This document shows positions 1 through 9,309 of a DNA stretch of 39,731 nucleotides, in pieces. The DNA comes from Myxococcales bacterium (GTDB lineage Bacteria; Myxococcota_A; Polyangia; Polyangiales; Polyangiaceae). A model generated the notes under the pieces. It made no database searches. It was not told where the DNA came from and was given only the letters and a program-made list of their open reading frames with translations. Both the position numbers and the translations under genes were made by a program. The stretch spans positions 1-39,731 of the forward strand of contig JANXLV010000120.1 of the NCBI GenBank assembly GCA_025355005.1, read 5' to 3'. Each line of letters begins with the position of its first letter. Positions within the stretch are counted from its first letter, which is position 1.

Positions 1-38
1 CCAAGGAGCACGATGACCGACGCGGCGAGCTTCATCAT
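1..38 (-). CDS. start of an unidentified exported protein, cut by window edge
   Basis: On the minus strand an ATG at 38 (second ATG at 35) begins MMKLAASVIVLL and then leaves the window. The short positively charged start followed by a hydrophobic run looks like a signal peptide. The gene lies 118 bases downstream of the acyl-CoA ligase stop on the same strand, so the two may be co-transcribed. Only about 12 residues are visible; neither the family nor the reality of the gene can be confirmed here. Confidence 0.35.
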   Translation of the reverse strand, partial: MMKLAASVIVLL

Positions 39-156
39 GAACTATCGATTTGCAACGCTCGTGCCCGGGCCCGTGGATTGTTGCCCCGAGCAAATTCAGC
101 CATTTCGCCGCCGGAACGACGTGTCACGCTGTGCCGCTACCCTGCTGGTCGCGAAG

Positions 157-1842
157 TCATGGTCGCTGCGCGCTCGCGTCCATCCACACGACGCGGCCTT
201 CGCGTTCGAGCAGGTTCGGGATCCGCTCTGCGTAGCGCTCTTCGATGATCGCGCGACGCAGCTTGAGGGTGGGCGTGAGGAGACCGTTCTCCGTCGTCCA
301 TTCCTCGGGCACCACGAGGAGCTTGTCCAGGCGCTCGTGCGGATCGAACGCGGTGTTCGTCTCGCGCATGTGGTGTTCCAGCAGCGCCGCGATCTCCGCG
401 CGGTCGGTCTCTGCGCGCGCCCGTAGTCCGGATGACAGAACGATCAGCGCGTACGGCTGCGGAAGCCCCACGCCCGACACGCACGCCTGATCGATGTCCG
501 GATGCGCGAGCAGCGCGCTCTCCAGCGGCGCGGGCGCCACGTACTTTCCCTTGCTCGTCTTGAAGAGCTCCTTCACGCGGCCGCGAATGCAGAGCGCGCC
601 ATTCGCGTCGATCTCGCCGCGATCGCCGGTGTGCAGGAACCCGTCTGCGTCCAGGGTCTCGCGCGTGAGCGCATCGTTCTTGTAATAACCGAGCATGGTG
701 CCCGGGCTCTTCACGAGCACCTCACCGTCAGCCGCGAGCTTCGCGGTGACGTTGGGCGCGGGCCTGCCGACCCAGCCCACACGTCCTTCACCCTTTCGCG
801 TGTAGTGACTGAGCGCGAAGTTCTCCGTCATGCCGTACAGCTCGTCGAGCTCCATGCCCAGCGTGCCGTACCAGTGCACGAGCTCCGGCGGGGTGGGCGC
901 GGAGCCCGTGATGAACATGCGCGAGTCGTCGAGGCCGAGGCCTTCGCGCACCTTCCTCTGGATGACGCCACGGATGATGGGCAGCTTGAGGAGCAGCGCG
1001 AGCCGACCCGGCGGCATCTTGCTGAACACGCCGGTCTGCAGCTTCTGCCAGAGGCGCGGCACGCTGCCGAAGATCGTGGGCCGCGCGCGCCTGAGATCCG
1101 CGGGGAACGTCTCCAGACTCTCCGCGAAGAAGACGCGGAAGCCGACCTTGAGGTTCGGGGTCTCCATGCACGCGCGCTCCGCTACGTGGGCGAGCGGCAG
1201 GTAGGAGAGCATGCGATCAGAAGCGTTGAAGCCGAGGTCGTCCGTGAAGGCGGCGGCCGCGCACATGGTCCGGAAGCTGTGCATCACGCCCTTGGGCTCG
1301 CCCGTCGAGCCGCTGGTGTAGATGATGGTCGCGAGGTCGTCGGGCAGGCGGCGAGGGCTCTCTTCGAGCGGTTTCCCGTCCTTCACGATCTCTTCCCAGG
1401 TGCGCACGCCCTCGCGCGCGGCCTCCTTCGGCGCGAGCGGGAGCAAGAGCCGCACGATGCCATCGGGCAGTCCAGGCTCCATCGCGGCGAAGCCATCCAG
1501 CTTGCCGATGAAGCACACGCGCGCCTCCGAGTGCTCGAGGATCGCGCGGATGCTCCTCTGCGTGAGCGTCGGATAGATCGGCACGGTGACATGACCCGCC
1601 ATCCAGATCGCGAGGTCAGCAAGGAGCCACCACGCCGTGTTCTTCGAGAAGATCGCGACGCGGCTGCCCGCCGGCAGGTCGAGCGAGCGAAGGTGCGCAG
1701 CCATGCACCGCACCTCACGCATCGCCGCGGCAAACGTGAGGTCGAGCATCGCGCCCGCACCCATGGGCTGCGAGAGCCAGACCGCATCGGGCCGCTCGCG
1801 CTCGTGCCCGTAGATCCAGTCCAGCTGCGTCGCGTCGTCCAT
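157..1842 (-). CDS. long-chain fatty acid--CoA ligase (AMP-forming)
   Basis: Member of the acyl-adenylate-forming enzyme superfamily, which activates a fatty acid with ATP and transfers it to CoA. The AMP-binding P-loop-like motif TIIYTSGSTGEPKG lies near residue 172, the HTGDRGEI motif near 402, and the hinge and C-terminal region contains RGRVKELFKTSKGKYVAP, as in FadD/long-chain ligases. About 561 residues is close to full length for the family. The frame stays open upstream to 2085 through a hexamer repeat that would add a Val-Glu run. I prefer the ATG at 1842 because TAGGA sits 8 bases before it; ATG 1851 is an alternative. The enzyme is probably cytoplasmic or membrane-associated. Chain-length preference cannot be read from the sequence. 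Confidence 0.9.
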   Translation of the reverse strand: MDDATQLDWIYGHERERPDAVWLSQPMGAGAMLDLTFAAAMREVRCMAAHLRSLDLPAGSRVAIFSKNTAWWLLADLAIWMAGHVTVPIYPTLTQRSIRAILEHSEARVCFIGKLDGFAAMEPGLPDGIVRLLLPLAPKEAAREGVRTWEEIVKDGKPLEESPRRLPDDLATIIYTSGSTGEPKGVMHSFRTMCAAAAFTDDLGFNASDRMLSYLPLAHVAERACMETPNLKVGFRVFFAESLETFPADLRRARPTIFGSVPRLWQKLQTGVFSKMPPGRLALLLKLPIIRGVIQRKVREGLGLDDSRMFITGSAPTPPELVHWYGTLGMELDELYGMTENFALSHYTRKGEGRVGWVGRPAPNVTAKLAADGEVLVKSPGTMLGYYKNDALTRETLDADGFLHTGDRGEIDANGALCIRGRVKELFKTSKGKYVAPAPLESALLAHPDIDQACVSGVGLPQPYALIVLSSGLRARAETDRAEIAALLEHHMRETNTAFDPHERLDKLLVVPEEWTTENGLLTPTLKLRRAIIEERYAERIPNLLEREGRVVWMDASAQRP

Positions 1843-1980
1843 CGACGACATCCTACACGCGCCATTTCTTGATTCGACAGCGGCATGGATAGAACGACTC
1901 ACGAACGACGCCGGTGCGAGCAAGGGCGACGTGCACGTTGTGGGGACCGCCGGTGCCGCCGAGGATGACGGCGTAGCGAC

Positions 1981-2064
1981 CTCGACCTCGACCTCGACCT
2001 CGACCTCGACCTCGACCTCGACGCCGACCTCGACCTCGACCTCGACCTCGACTTCGACCTCGAC
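1981..2064. repeat. hexanucleotide tandem repeat (CTCGAC)14
   Basis: Fourteen tandem six-base units run without interruption; twelve are exact and two carry one change (GCCGAC at 2023-2028, TTCGAC at 2053-2058). It lies upstream of the acyl-CoA ligase start, inside an open frame that would read as alternating Val-Glu on the minus strand and Ser-Thr on the plus strand. Because the unit is six bases, copy-number change would not shift frame. It most likely lies in the untranslated leader of the ligase gene, between it and the divergent ABC operon. Confidence 0.95.
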
Positions 2065-2211
2065 TCTCCTTACGCTTTGCGTCATTTGTGATCTGGCGTC
2101 TTTTTCGTTATTTGGGGTGGCGCGTGCCTCATTTTAGAGTTACGAAACGCCGCTTCCGCGCAGTGCTCGCGTGAGAGGCTGGGCTTCTTGGCCTAGATTC
2201 GCCTGCCCCCT

Positions 2212-3335
<1,124 letters not shown>

Positions 3336-3339
<4 letters not shown>

Positions 3340-5516
3340 TCCGCGCGCTGCTGCTCGCGGCGTTCGCCGTGCTCCTGGTGTCGCTGGGCGCGGGCTGCGG
3401 TGAAGGGCCCACGAAGATCGTCTTCTGGCACGCGTACCGCGGTGACGAAGAGGCCGCGCTCATAAAGCTCACGAAGGACTACGAGGCCGAACACAAGGTC
3501 ACAGTCGAGCTCCTCTCCGTTCCCTTCGATGCGTACGCCGCGAAGCTCGAGGCCGCAGTCCCGCACGCGCACGGCCCCGACGCATTCATCGACGCGCACG
3601 AGCGTCTGGGGTCACACCTCCAGAACAAACTGGTCGCGCCCATCGGCGATGCGCTGCCGGAGAAGGACGTCGCTTCGTTCGAGCCCGTGAGCATGAAGGC
3701 CATCACGATCGCCAACGTGCGCTATGCCGTGCCGCTGTCCGAGAAGTGCATCGCGCTCTATCTCAACGAGGACCTGGTCCCGAAGACGCCGCGGACGATC
3801 GAAGAGCTCGCCGCGCTCCCCGTTCCGAAGGGCAGCTACCCGATCGTCTACGAGGCTGGAACCCCGTTTTATCACGCTCCGTTCTTGTCGGCGTTCGGGG
3901 CGGGCATGCTCACCGCGGATGGGCAGTTCGGCATGGTGGGCCCGGGTGCGGAGGACTCGCTGCGGCTCGTCGCGGGCTGGCAGAAGAACGGCCTCCTTCC
4001 CGAGGAGCCGTCTGGCGCGCTCGTCAAGGAGCTCTTCTCCACCGGGAAGGCGAACGCGGCCATCAGCGGCCCGTGGCTCGCCGGAGACCTGGGCTCCATG
4101 AAGTTCCGCGTGGAGCCGCTGCCGCTCGTGGGGAAGACCGGCCAGCGCATGCGCCCGCTCCTCACGGTCGAGGGCGCGTTCCTCACGCCCGGGGGAAGCA
4201 AGCGCGAGGACGTTCGCGCCTTCGTGCGCTACCTGGGCGGCAAGCAAGCGAGCATCGTGCGCGCGACCGTGGGCAAGCAGGTCGTCGCAAACAAGCAGGC
4301 CTGGGAAGAGCCCGCGCTGCAGAAGGACAACGTGCTGCTCGCGTTTCATGCAGCAGCAAAGGACGCGGAGCCCATGCCCACGTCCACGGCCATGCGCGCC
4401 ACGTGGGTGCCCGCGCAGGAGGCGATCCGAAAAGTTCTGCGCGGCGACGCAGAGCCCAAGGCCGCGCTCGAGGAGGCCCGCGCGCGTTTCCTGGACGCAC
4501 TAAAGCCGCCGCCGCCACCACCGTCACCCACGCCGCTCTTCCTGGTATGCGGTCTCGTGCTCGCGGGGCTGGCGTTCCTGATGGTGAAGCGCGTGCGCGA
4601 GCCGGGCTTCAGGGCGGAGCTCCGACGCGGCAGGGGCGCATATGCGTACGTGCTGCACGCCGCGGCGATCGTTCTCTTGCTGGTGGTGCTGCCGCTGGTG
4701 GTTGGCGCGCTGACCTCGTTCTTCGCAGGCACGCGAGACCAGCCGCAGTATGTGGGCCTCTCCAACTACACGTCGATCCTGACTGCGCGCGGCGGCGACC
4801 TGCTGGGCCACGGCTCCTTCTACCTGACGCTGCTTGTCACCGTGCTCTGGACCATCTGCAACATCGCGCTCCACGTGGGTATCGGCGTGCTGCTCGGCGT
4901 CTTGCTCTCGCGACAGTGGCTCAAGCTCCGCGCGATCTACCGCGTGCTCCTCATCATCCCGTGGGCCGTGCCGAACTACGTCACTTCGCTCGCATGGAAG
5001 GGCATGTTTCACCGGCAATTCGGCGCGATCAACGCGATCCTGAAGGCGCTCGGCGCAGAGCCCGTGTCGTTCTTCTCGCACTGGTCCACGGCGTTCGCGG
5101 CGAACGTTGCGACCAACGTGTGGCTTGGCTTTCCGTTCATGATGGTCGTCACGCTCGGCGCGCTCACGTCGATCCCGAAGGAAGTACTGGAGGCCGCGGA
5201 GGTGGATGGCGCCACGCGCTGGCAGCGGTTCCGCCACGTGACGCTGCCGCTCTTGCTCCCGAACATGTTGCCAGCCGTGGTGCTCGGCACCGTCTGGACG
5301 TTCAACATGTTCAACGTCGTGTTCCTCGTGTCCGGCGGCGAGCCCGACGGCACCACGGACATCCTGGTGAGCGAGGCGTATCGCTGGGCGTTCACGCGCA
5401 ACTCGCAGTACGGCTACGCGGCCGCATACGCGGTGATCATCATGGGCCTGCTCTTCGTGATGACGCGCATGCTCGGGCGCCTCACACCGAAGGACGTCGA
5501 GAAGGGTGAGCACTGA
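3336..5516 (+). CDS. fused solute-binding lipoprotein and MalF-type permease
   Basis: A single 726-residue frame carries two ABC importer subunits that are normally separate. Residues 1-21 form a lipoprotein signal ending LGAGC, with Cys21 as acylation site. Residues about 24-388 resemble extracellular solute-binding family 1 proteins (opening KIVFWHAYRGDEE). A Pro-rich linker at about 388-398 leads into a hydrophobic helix at about 398-418 that would bring the chain into the cytoplasm. The MalF-like core then starts near 437 and contains the EAA loop (EAAEVDGATRWQRF) near residues 620-635. The ATG at 3336 overlaps the ATPase stop, and the stop at 5514-5516 overlaps the next ATG (TGATG). Both parts look intact, so I read it as a true fusion. 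Confidence 0.92.
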
Positions 5517-6370
5517 TGGAGCGCACGCCCAGCCTCGCCGAGCGCGTCGTCGTGAACGCGGTCGTGCTCGTGTTCGTCGTGTTCGCGCTGTACCCGGTTC
5601 TCTGGGTCATCTCCCTCTCGCTCTCGGGCGGCGGCATGGGGGAAGGCGGTTCGGTGCTGCCCATTCCGCACGACCCGTCGCTCGCGAACTTCAAGATGGT
5701 GCTCGGCGGAGACGATCCGCAGAAGACGTGGCTCTTCGGACGCCAGCTCGCGAATTCACTCCTGGTCTCCGTGCTCACCGCCGCTGTCGCCATTGCGATC
5801 GCCACGCCGTGCGCGTATGCGCTCGCACGCTTCCGTTTCGTCGGAAAAGAGGCCGGATTGCGCACGCTGCTCGTGACGCAGATGTTCCCCACCGTGGCGA
5901 GCGCCGTGCCGCTCTACCTGTTGCTCGACGCGCTCGGGCTGCTCGACTCCCGACTTGGTCTCACGCTGGTCTACGCGACGACGGCGGTGCCGTTCGCGAT
6001 CTTCCAGCTGCGCGGCGCATTCGAGTCCATTCCCGTGGACCTGGAGGAGGCGGCGATGGTGGACGGCGCGTCGCGCTTCGAGGCGTTCGTGCGCGTGGTG
6101 CTGCCGGCTGCGCGTCCGGCGATCTCCGTCACGGCGCTCTTCGCATTCATGAGCGCGTGGAACGAGTTCATCCTGGCCGCCACGCTCCTCTCTCGCGAGA
6201 GCGCGTTCACGTTGCCTGTCGTGCTTCAGCGCTACGTGGGCGAGCACGACGCGCAGTGGGGCGCGTTCGCAGCCGGCGCGATCATCGTGAGCGCACCGGT
6301 GATGCTGCTCTTCTACGTCGCTCAGCGGCAGCTTGTCAGCGGGCTCACCGCGGGCGGCGTGAAGGGTTGA
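5516..6370 (+). CDS. ABC transporter permease, MalG type
   Basis: Second inner-membrane permease of the importer. The 284-residue protein starts with one hydrophobic helix (VVVNAVVLVFVVFALYPVLW), then a periplasmic stretch and a core of further helices. The EAA coupling loop reads EEAAMVDGASRFEAF and is followed by VVLPAARP, at about residues 176-200, matching the MalG/UgpE family and its docking surface for the ATPase. It starts within the stop of the fused gene and ends the three-gene set. No separate binding protein gene is nearby, which agrees with the binding domain being fused to the other permease. Confidence 0.95.
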   Translation: MERTPSLAERVVVNAVVLVFVVFALYPVLWVISLSLSGGGMGEGGSVLPIPHDPSLANFKMVLGGDDPQKTWLFGRQLANSLLVSVLTAAVAIAIATPCAYALARFRFVGKEAGLRTLLVTQMFPTVASAVPLYLLLDALGLLDSRLGLTLVYATTAVPFAIFQLRGAFESIPVDLEEAAMVDGASRFEAFVRVVLPAARPAISVTALFAFMSAWNEFILAATLLSRESAFTLPVVLQRYVGEHDAQWGAFAAGAIIVSAPVMLLFYVAQRQLVSGLTAGGVKG

Positions 6371-6810
6371 GCCAGTCCCGCCTTATCGAAGTGACACGGC
6401 TTACTTGGCCCTCCGCGCCACGCGTGGTGGAACCATGTGATGAGCCTCACTCGCACGAAGCGGACTGCGAAAGCGAAGCCGGTACGGAAGCCTGAGCGGC
6501 GTTCTGGAGACGAGCGGCGTGACGTTGCATCGGAGCGCCGGACGTTCCCGCGTCCGGAAGGGCGCCGGATGAATGCGGGTCGGCGGGCAAACGACCCGCG
6601 GGACTGAGCGGCTCCTCGGGGACCGGCGCTTCCTCCTTCTTCCTCACAGACCCCGCGCCGGGACTGGATCGCTGGATGCGGGTGAACGTCTCGCGGTGCG
6701 AAGGGATGCATCTGTCGCGGAGCCTGAGCGTGCTGAGGAAAGTCGCCGCGAGCTGACGGGAAGGGTCGAAGTCGAGGTCGGCGCCGCCACTTGTGGTAAT
6801 CACAGCTGCC
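6371..6810. other. 440-bp intergenic stretch without a convincing gene
   Basis: The gap between the permease stop and the YhbY-type gene has no recognisable gene. A minus-strand frame (6447-6812) is open but is Pro/Ser/Arg rich, resembles nothing I know, and its ATG overlaps the ATG of the plus-strand gene. A perfect 7-bp stem with a 6-base loop lies at 6538-6557 but has no T-tract. The promoter of the downstream gene should lie in the right part. Confidence 0.5.
6538..6557. other. hairpin downstream of the ABC operon
   Basis: CCGGACG and CGTCCGG pair perfectly around a six-base loop (TTCCCG). It lies about 170 bases past the permease stop and lacks a run of T, so it may be an RNA stabiliser or a weak terminator; its role is uncertain. 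Confidence 0.35.
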
Positions 6811-7224
6811 ATGCCTCTCACCGGCAACGCCGCCCGCTCGCTCCGCGCCCTCGCGCACGATCTGAAACCCGTGGTGCACGTCGGGAAAAACGGCGTGAAC
6901 GCGGAGGTCGCGAAGGCCATCGCGCAAGCGTTGACCGATCACGAGCTGATCAAGGTGAAGGTCCTCGGTGAGTGCCCGACCACGCCGGACGAAGTGGGCG
7001 CGGAGCTCGCGGAGGTGACCCGAAGCGATGTCGCGCAGCGCATCGGTCGCATCGTGGTGCTCTACAAGCCGCATCCGAAGAAGCCGAAGATCAAGATCCC
7101 GAAGGGCTGGTCACCCCCGCCGAAGGTGAAGGCGAAGAAGCCCACCGAGCCAACGGACATCGTCCCGCTCGAGCCCCAGGATCGGCCCCAGGAAGAAGAC
7201 GACGTCGAGGACGACGGCCAGTAG
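6811..7224 (+). CDS. yhbY: YhbY-family (CRM domain) ribosome assembly RNA-binding protein
   Basis: The first ~95 residues match the single-domain CRM/YhbY family, which binds pre-rRNA during large-subunit assembly. The family pattern is clear: LKPVVHVGKNGVN, with the GKNG loop, then ALTDHELIKVKVLGE, then the end strand GRIVVLYKPH. ATG 6811 (MPLTGNAARSL) fits the usual family N-terminus better than an in-frame ATG 18 bases upstream. Residues after ~95 form a Lys/Pro-rich then acidic tail (EEDDVEDDG) longer than in the E. coli protein. The protein should be cytoplasmic. It faces the methyltransferase gene with 22 bases between stops. Confidence 0.9.
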   Translation: MPLTGNAARSLRALAHDLKPVVHVGKNGVNAEVAKAIAQALTDHELIKVKVLGECPTTPDEVGAELAEVTRSDVAQRIGRIVVLYKPHPKKPKIKIPKGWSPPPKVKAKKPTEPTDIVPLEPQDRPQEEDDVEDDGQ

Positions 7225-7246
7225 CGTTACGCGCCTCGCCCTCGGT

Positions 7247-7870
7247 CTATCCCCTTCCCGCCTCTCCCTTCCAGTAGGTCATCACCCACGACATCCCCTC
7301 GTGATGCACGCTCTTCCGCGCGACGGCCGGCATCGACAGCGCTGCTGCTTCGCACACGCGGTTCGCGGGGCCGTACCACGTCACGACGCAGTGACGTCCG
7401 ACGCGATCCATCGCTTCCAGCAATCGCTTCTTGTCGCGCACGTAGTAGAGGACCTCGCACGCGGTGACGAGGTCGAAGCGGCCGCGCTCGTTGGCCCACG
7501 GCTGGTCCATGAGCTGTCCTTCGTCGAACGTGGCGGATGGGACGCGACGGCGCGCACGTTCGATCGCGGTGCGTGACACGTCGAGGCCCGTGAGGTGGTC
7601 CGTCATTCTCGAGAGGTGCTCGCTCTGGTGACCCTCACCGCAGCCAATTTCGAGCGTATTCGCGATGTGCCCGCCCACGTGCTCCGTGATGAAGCGCGTG
7701 GTCTCGGCGAAGCGGACCTGTTCGCGCGGCGTGCGCGCCTTCCACGGATCGCGCAGACGATAGGCGAGCTCCATGCGCCGGTGCGCGTCCACGGACAGCA
7801 CGCCGGTGAGCACCACGCGCATCCATGCGCGCCGCGCGAGGTCCGTCGCACGAGCACGGACGCCGAGCAT
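7247..7870 (-). CDS. NodS-like class I SAM-dependent methyltransferase
   Basis: The protein has 207 residues. The SAM-binding motif I reads TLEIGCGEGHQSEHL, followed by the acidic motif LTGLDVSRTAIERA and motif IV-like LVTACEVLYYV. The stretch DPWKARTPREQVRF ahead of motif I is typical of the NodS-type methyltransferase family. Its ATG at 7868-7870 overlaps the stop of the upstream DUF1552 gene as ATGA, implying translational coupling. No signal peptide is seen, so it should be cytoplasmic. The methyl acceptor is unknown; NodS itself N-methylates an amino sugar, but this cannot be carried over without further support. Confidence 0.85.
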   Translation of the reverse strand: MLGVRARATDLARRAWMRVVLTGVLSVDAHRRMELAYRLRDPWKARTPREQVRFAETTRFITEHVGGHIANTLEIGCGEGHQSEHLSRMTDHLTGLDVSRTAIERARRRVPSATFDEGQLMDQPWANERGRFDLVTACEVLYYVRDKKRLLEAMDRVGRHCVVTWYGPANRVCEAAALSMPAVARKSVHHEGMSWVMTYWKGEAGRG

Positions 7871-9309
7871 CACGCGCCGCGGAGCTCGGGCAGCGCGCCG
7901 TGGAAGGAGAGGTTCGTGCCGTCCGCCGCGATGGCGTCCGTGAGGCCGAAGGTCGTGTCGGCTTGTCCCATGGCCTGCATCAGGCTCACGAGCAGGCGAT
8001 TGTGCGACGGGCCGGTGAGTGGCTCTCCACCGATGGGATTCGGAAGCGTGCGCGGGTAGCGGAGGTAACGCCCCATCTTGAAGGTGTTGCCGCCGCCGGC
8101 GATGAGCGTGGACACGTCGTGGTGCTGGTGCGTGGGGGTGGCCAGCTCCGCGACCCACACGACCAGCGTGTGATCGAGCATCGTACCGGTGCCCTCCTTC
8201 ACGCTGTCGAGCTCTGCGAGGAGGTACGCGACGTGCCCGGCATGCCAGGCGTCGAGATCCGTCATCGCCTGCGCGGCGAGCGGGCTGTACGTCTGACCGC
8301 ACGACGTGTGGCCCTCGATGGATTGATGTCCGTAGACGTGGAACGTGGCGTCCGCCGGATACCCGAGCTCCGGGCACTGCGGAACGGGCGGGCAGACGGT
8401 GACGATGCGCGTGAGATCGCACGCGAACGCGAGGCGGATGAGGCGCATGAACTGGCGCATGGGCTGGCCCGAGCTGTCGAATGCAGTGTCGCCGCAGCGC
8501 GAAGAGCTCCCGCTGCTCAGCGACAGCTCCAGCTCGCGCACCAGATCACGGTGCTGGTCGAGCTTCATCCTGCCATCCGCATCGAGCCTTGGCGCGAGCA
8601 GATCGTACTCCGTGCGCGCCGCATCCAGCGCGGACGGGCGCAGCGACTTCATCCGGTCGTCGCGCGTCTTGCCTCCACCCTTCGGGAGCGCGTAGCCGAG
8701 CAGATCGGCGAACGCCGCGCTGGGATCCGCCACCATCGGCGAGGCTTGGCCCGGTCCCAGGTACGAGAACGGCGACACCATGGAGTTCGGGATGTAGTCG
8801 AAGCCGTAGACGCGCGAGTCGAACCGACCGGGCGCGGCCAGTCGCGAGGCGAGCTCTTGATCGATCGACTTCGCGCCGCCAGAGCAGTACGTGCCCGGAC
8901 GCTGGAGCGCGCGCGTGCCCGTGAGCACGTCGGCCACGCCGATCTGGTGATTGTTGAGATCGCCCGTACCTGCCTTCATCACCGCGGCAATATCGGCGAG
9001 CGCGGCCGTGTGCGAGAGCCCTTCGATGGCGAGGATGCGATCGCGATACGGATGGAACGGGCGCAGCGTGGGGCTGAAATCGGACGGCAACAGATCTGCG
9101 AGCGGGCGCTCCGCCACGACGTCCATGGGCCCACCAGGTACCTGCATGTTCCACGCATTCGGGATGTTCCCGTGGGGCTGCACGTAGAAGACGATGCGCC
9201 GAGGCGACGTGTCGTCGGCGCGCGCGCTCCGCGTGGACGGACCGCTCCGCAGCGTGGTCGCCAGCGCGCCAAGTCCCAGCGCCTGGAGGAACTGTCTCCG
9301 CCGCATCAT
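7870..9309 (-). CDS. DUF1552 protein with Tat-type signal
   Basis: The protein has 479 residues. It begins MMRRRQFLQALGLGALA, a twin-arginine-type signal (RRQFL), followed by RIVFYVQPHGNIPNAWNM and further conserved DUF1552 stretches such as NNHQIGVADVLTG, FHVYGHQSIEGH and LDHTLVVWVAELATPTHQHHD. This family is common in Myxococcota and Planctomycetota and usually sits beside a DUF1592-type gene, as here. It is related in outline to DUF1501 sulfatase-like secreted proteins, but its activity is unknown. The start ATG at 9307-9309 overlaps the stop of the upstream gene, and its own stop overlaps the methyltransferase ATG. Export of the folded protein is inferred from the signal. Confidence 0.9.
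   Translation of the reverse strand: MMRRRQFLQALGLGALATTLRSGPSTRSARADDTSPRRIVFYVQPHGNIPNAWNMQVPGGPMDVVAERPLADLLPSDFSPTLRPFHPYRDRILAIEGLSHTAALADIAAVMKAGTGDLNNHQIGVADVLTGTRALQRPGTYCSGGAKSIDQELASRLAAPGRFDSRVYGFDYIPNSMVSPFSYLGPGQASPMVADPSAAFADLLGYALPKGGGKTRDDRMKSLRPSALDAARTEYDLLAPRLDADGRMKLDQHRDLVRELELSLSSGSSSRCGDTAFDSSGQPMRQFMRLIRLAFACDLTRIVTVCPPVPQCPELGYPADATFHVYGHQSIEGHTSCGQTYSPLAAQAMTDLDAWHAGHVAYLLAELDSVKEGTGTMLDHTLVVWVAELATPTHQHHDVSTLIAGGGNTFKMGRYLRYPRTLPNPIGGEPLTGPSHNRLLVSLMQAMGQADTTFGLTDAIAADGTNLSFHGALPELRGA

Noticed and set aside
502..1872. Plus-strand frame of 456 codons opposite the acyl-CoA ligase
   Set aside because: Antisense shadow, His/Arg/Glu-rich with no motif.
6447..6812. Minus-strand frame in the gap after the ABC operon
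   Set aside because: Starts on the same CATG as the YhbY-type gene, has no ribosome site I can support and no family resemblance. Noted only as a possibility.
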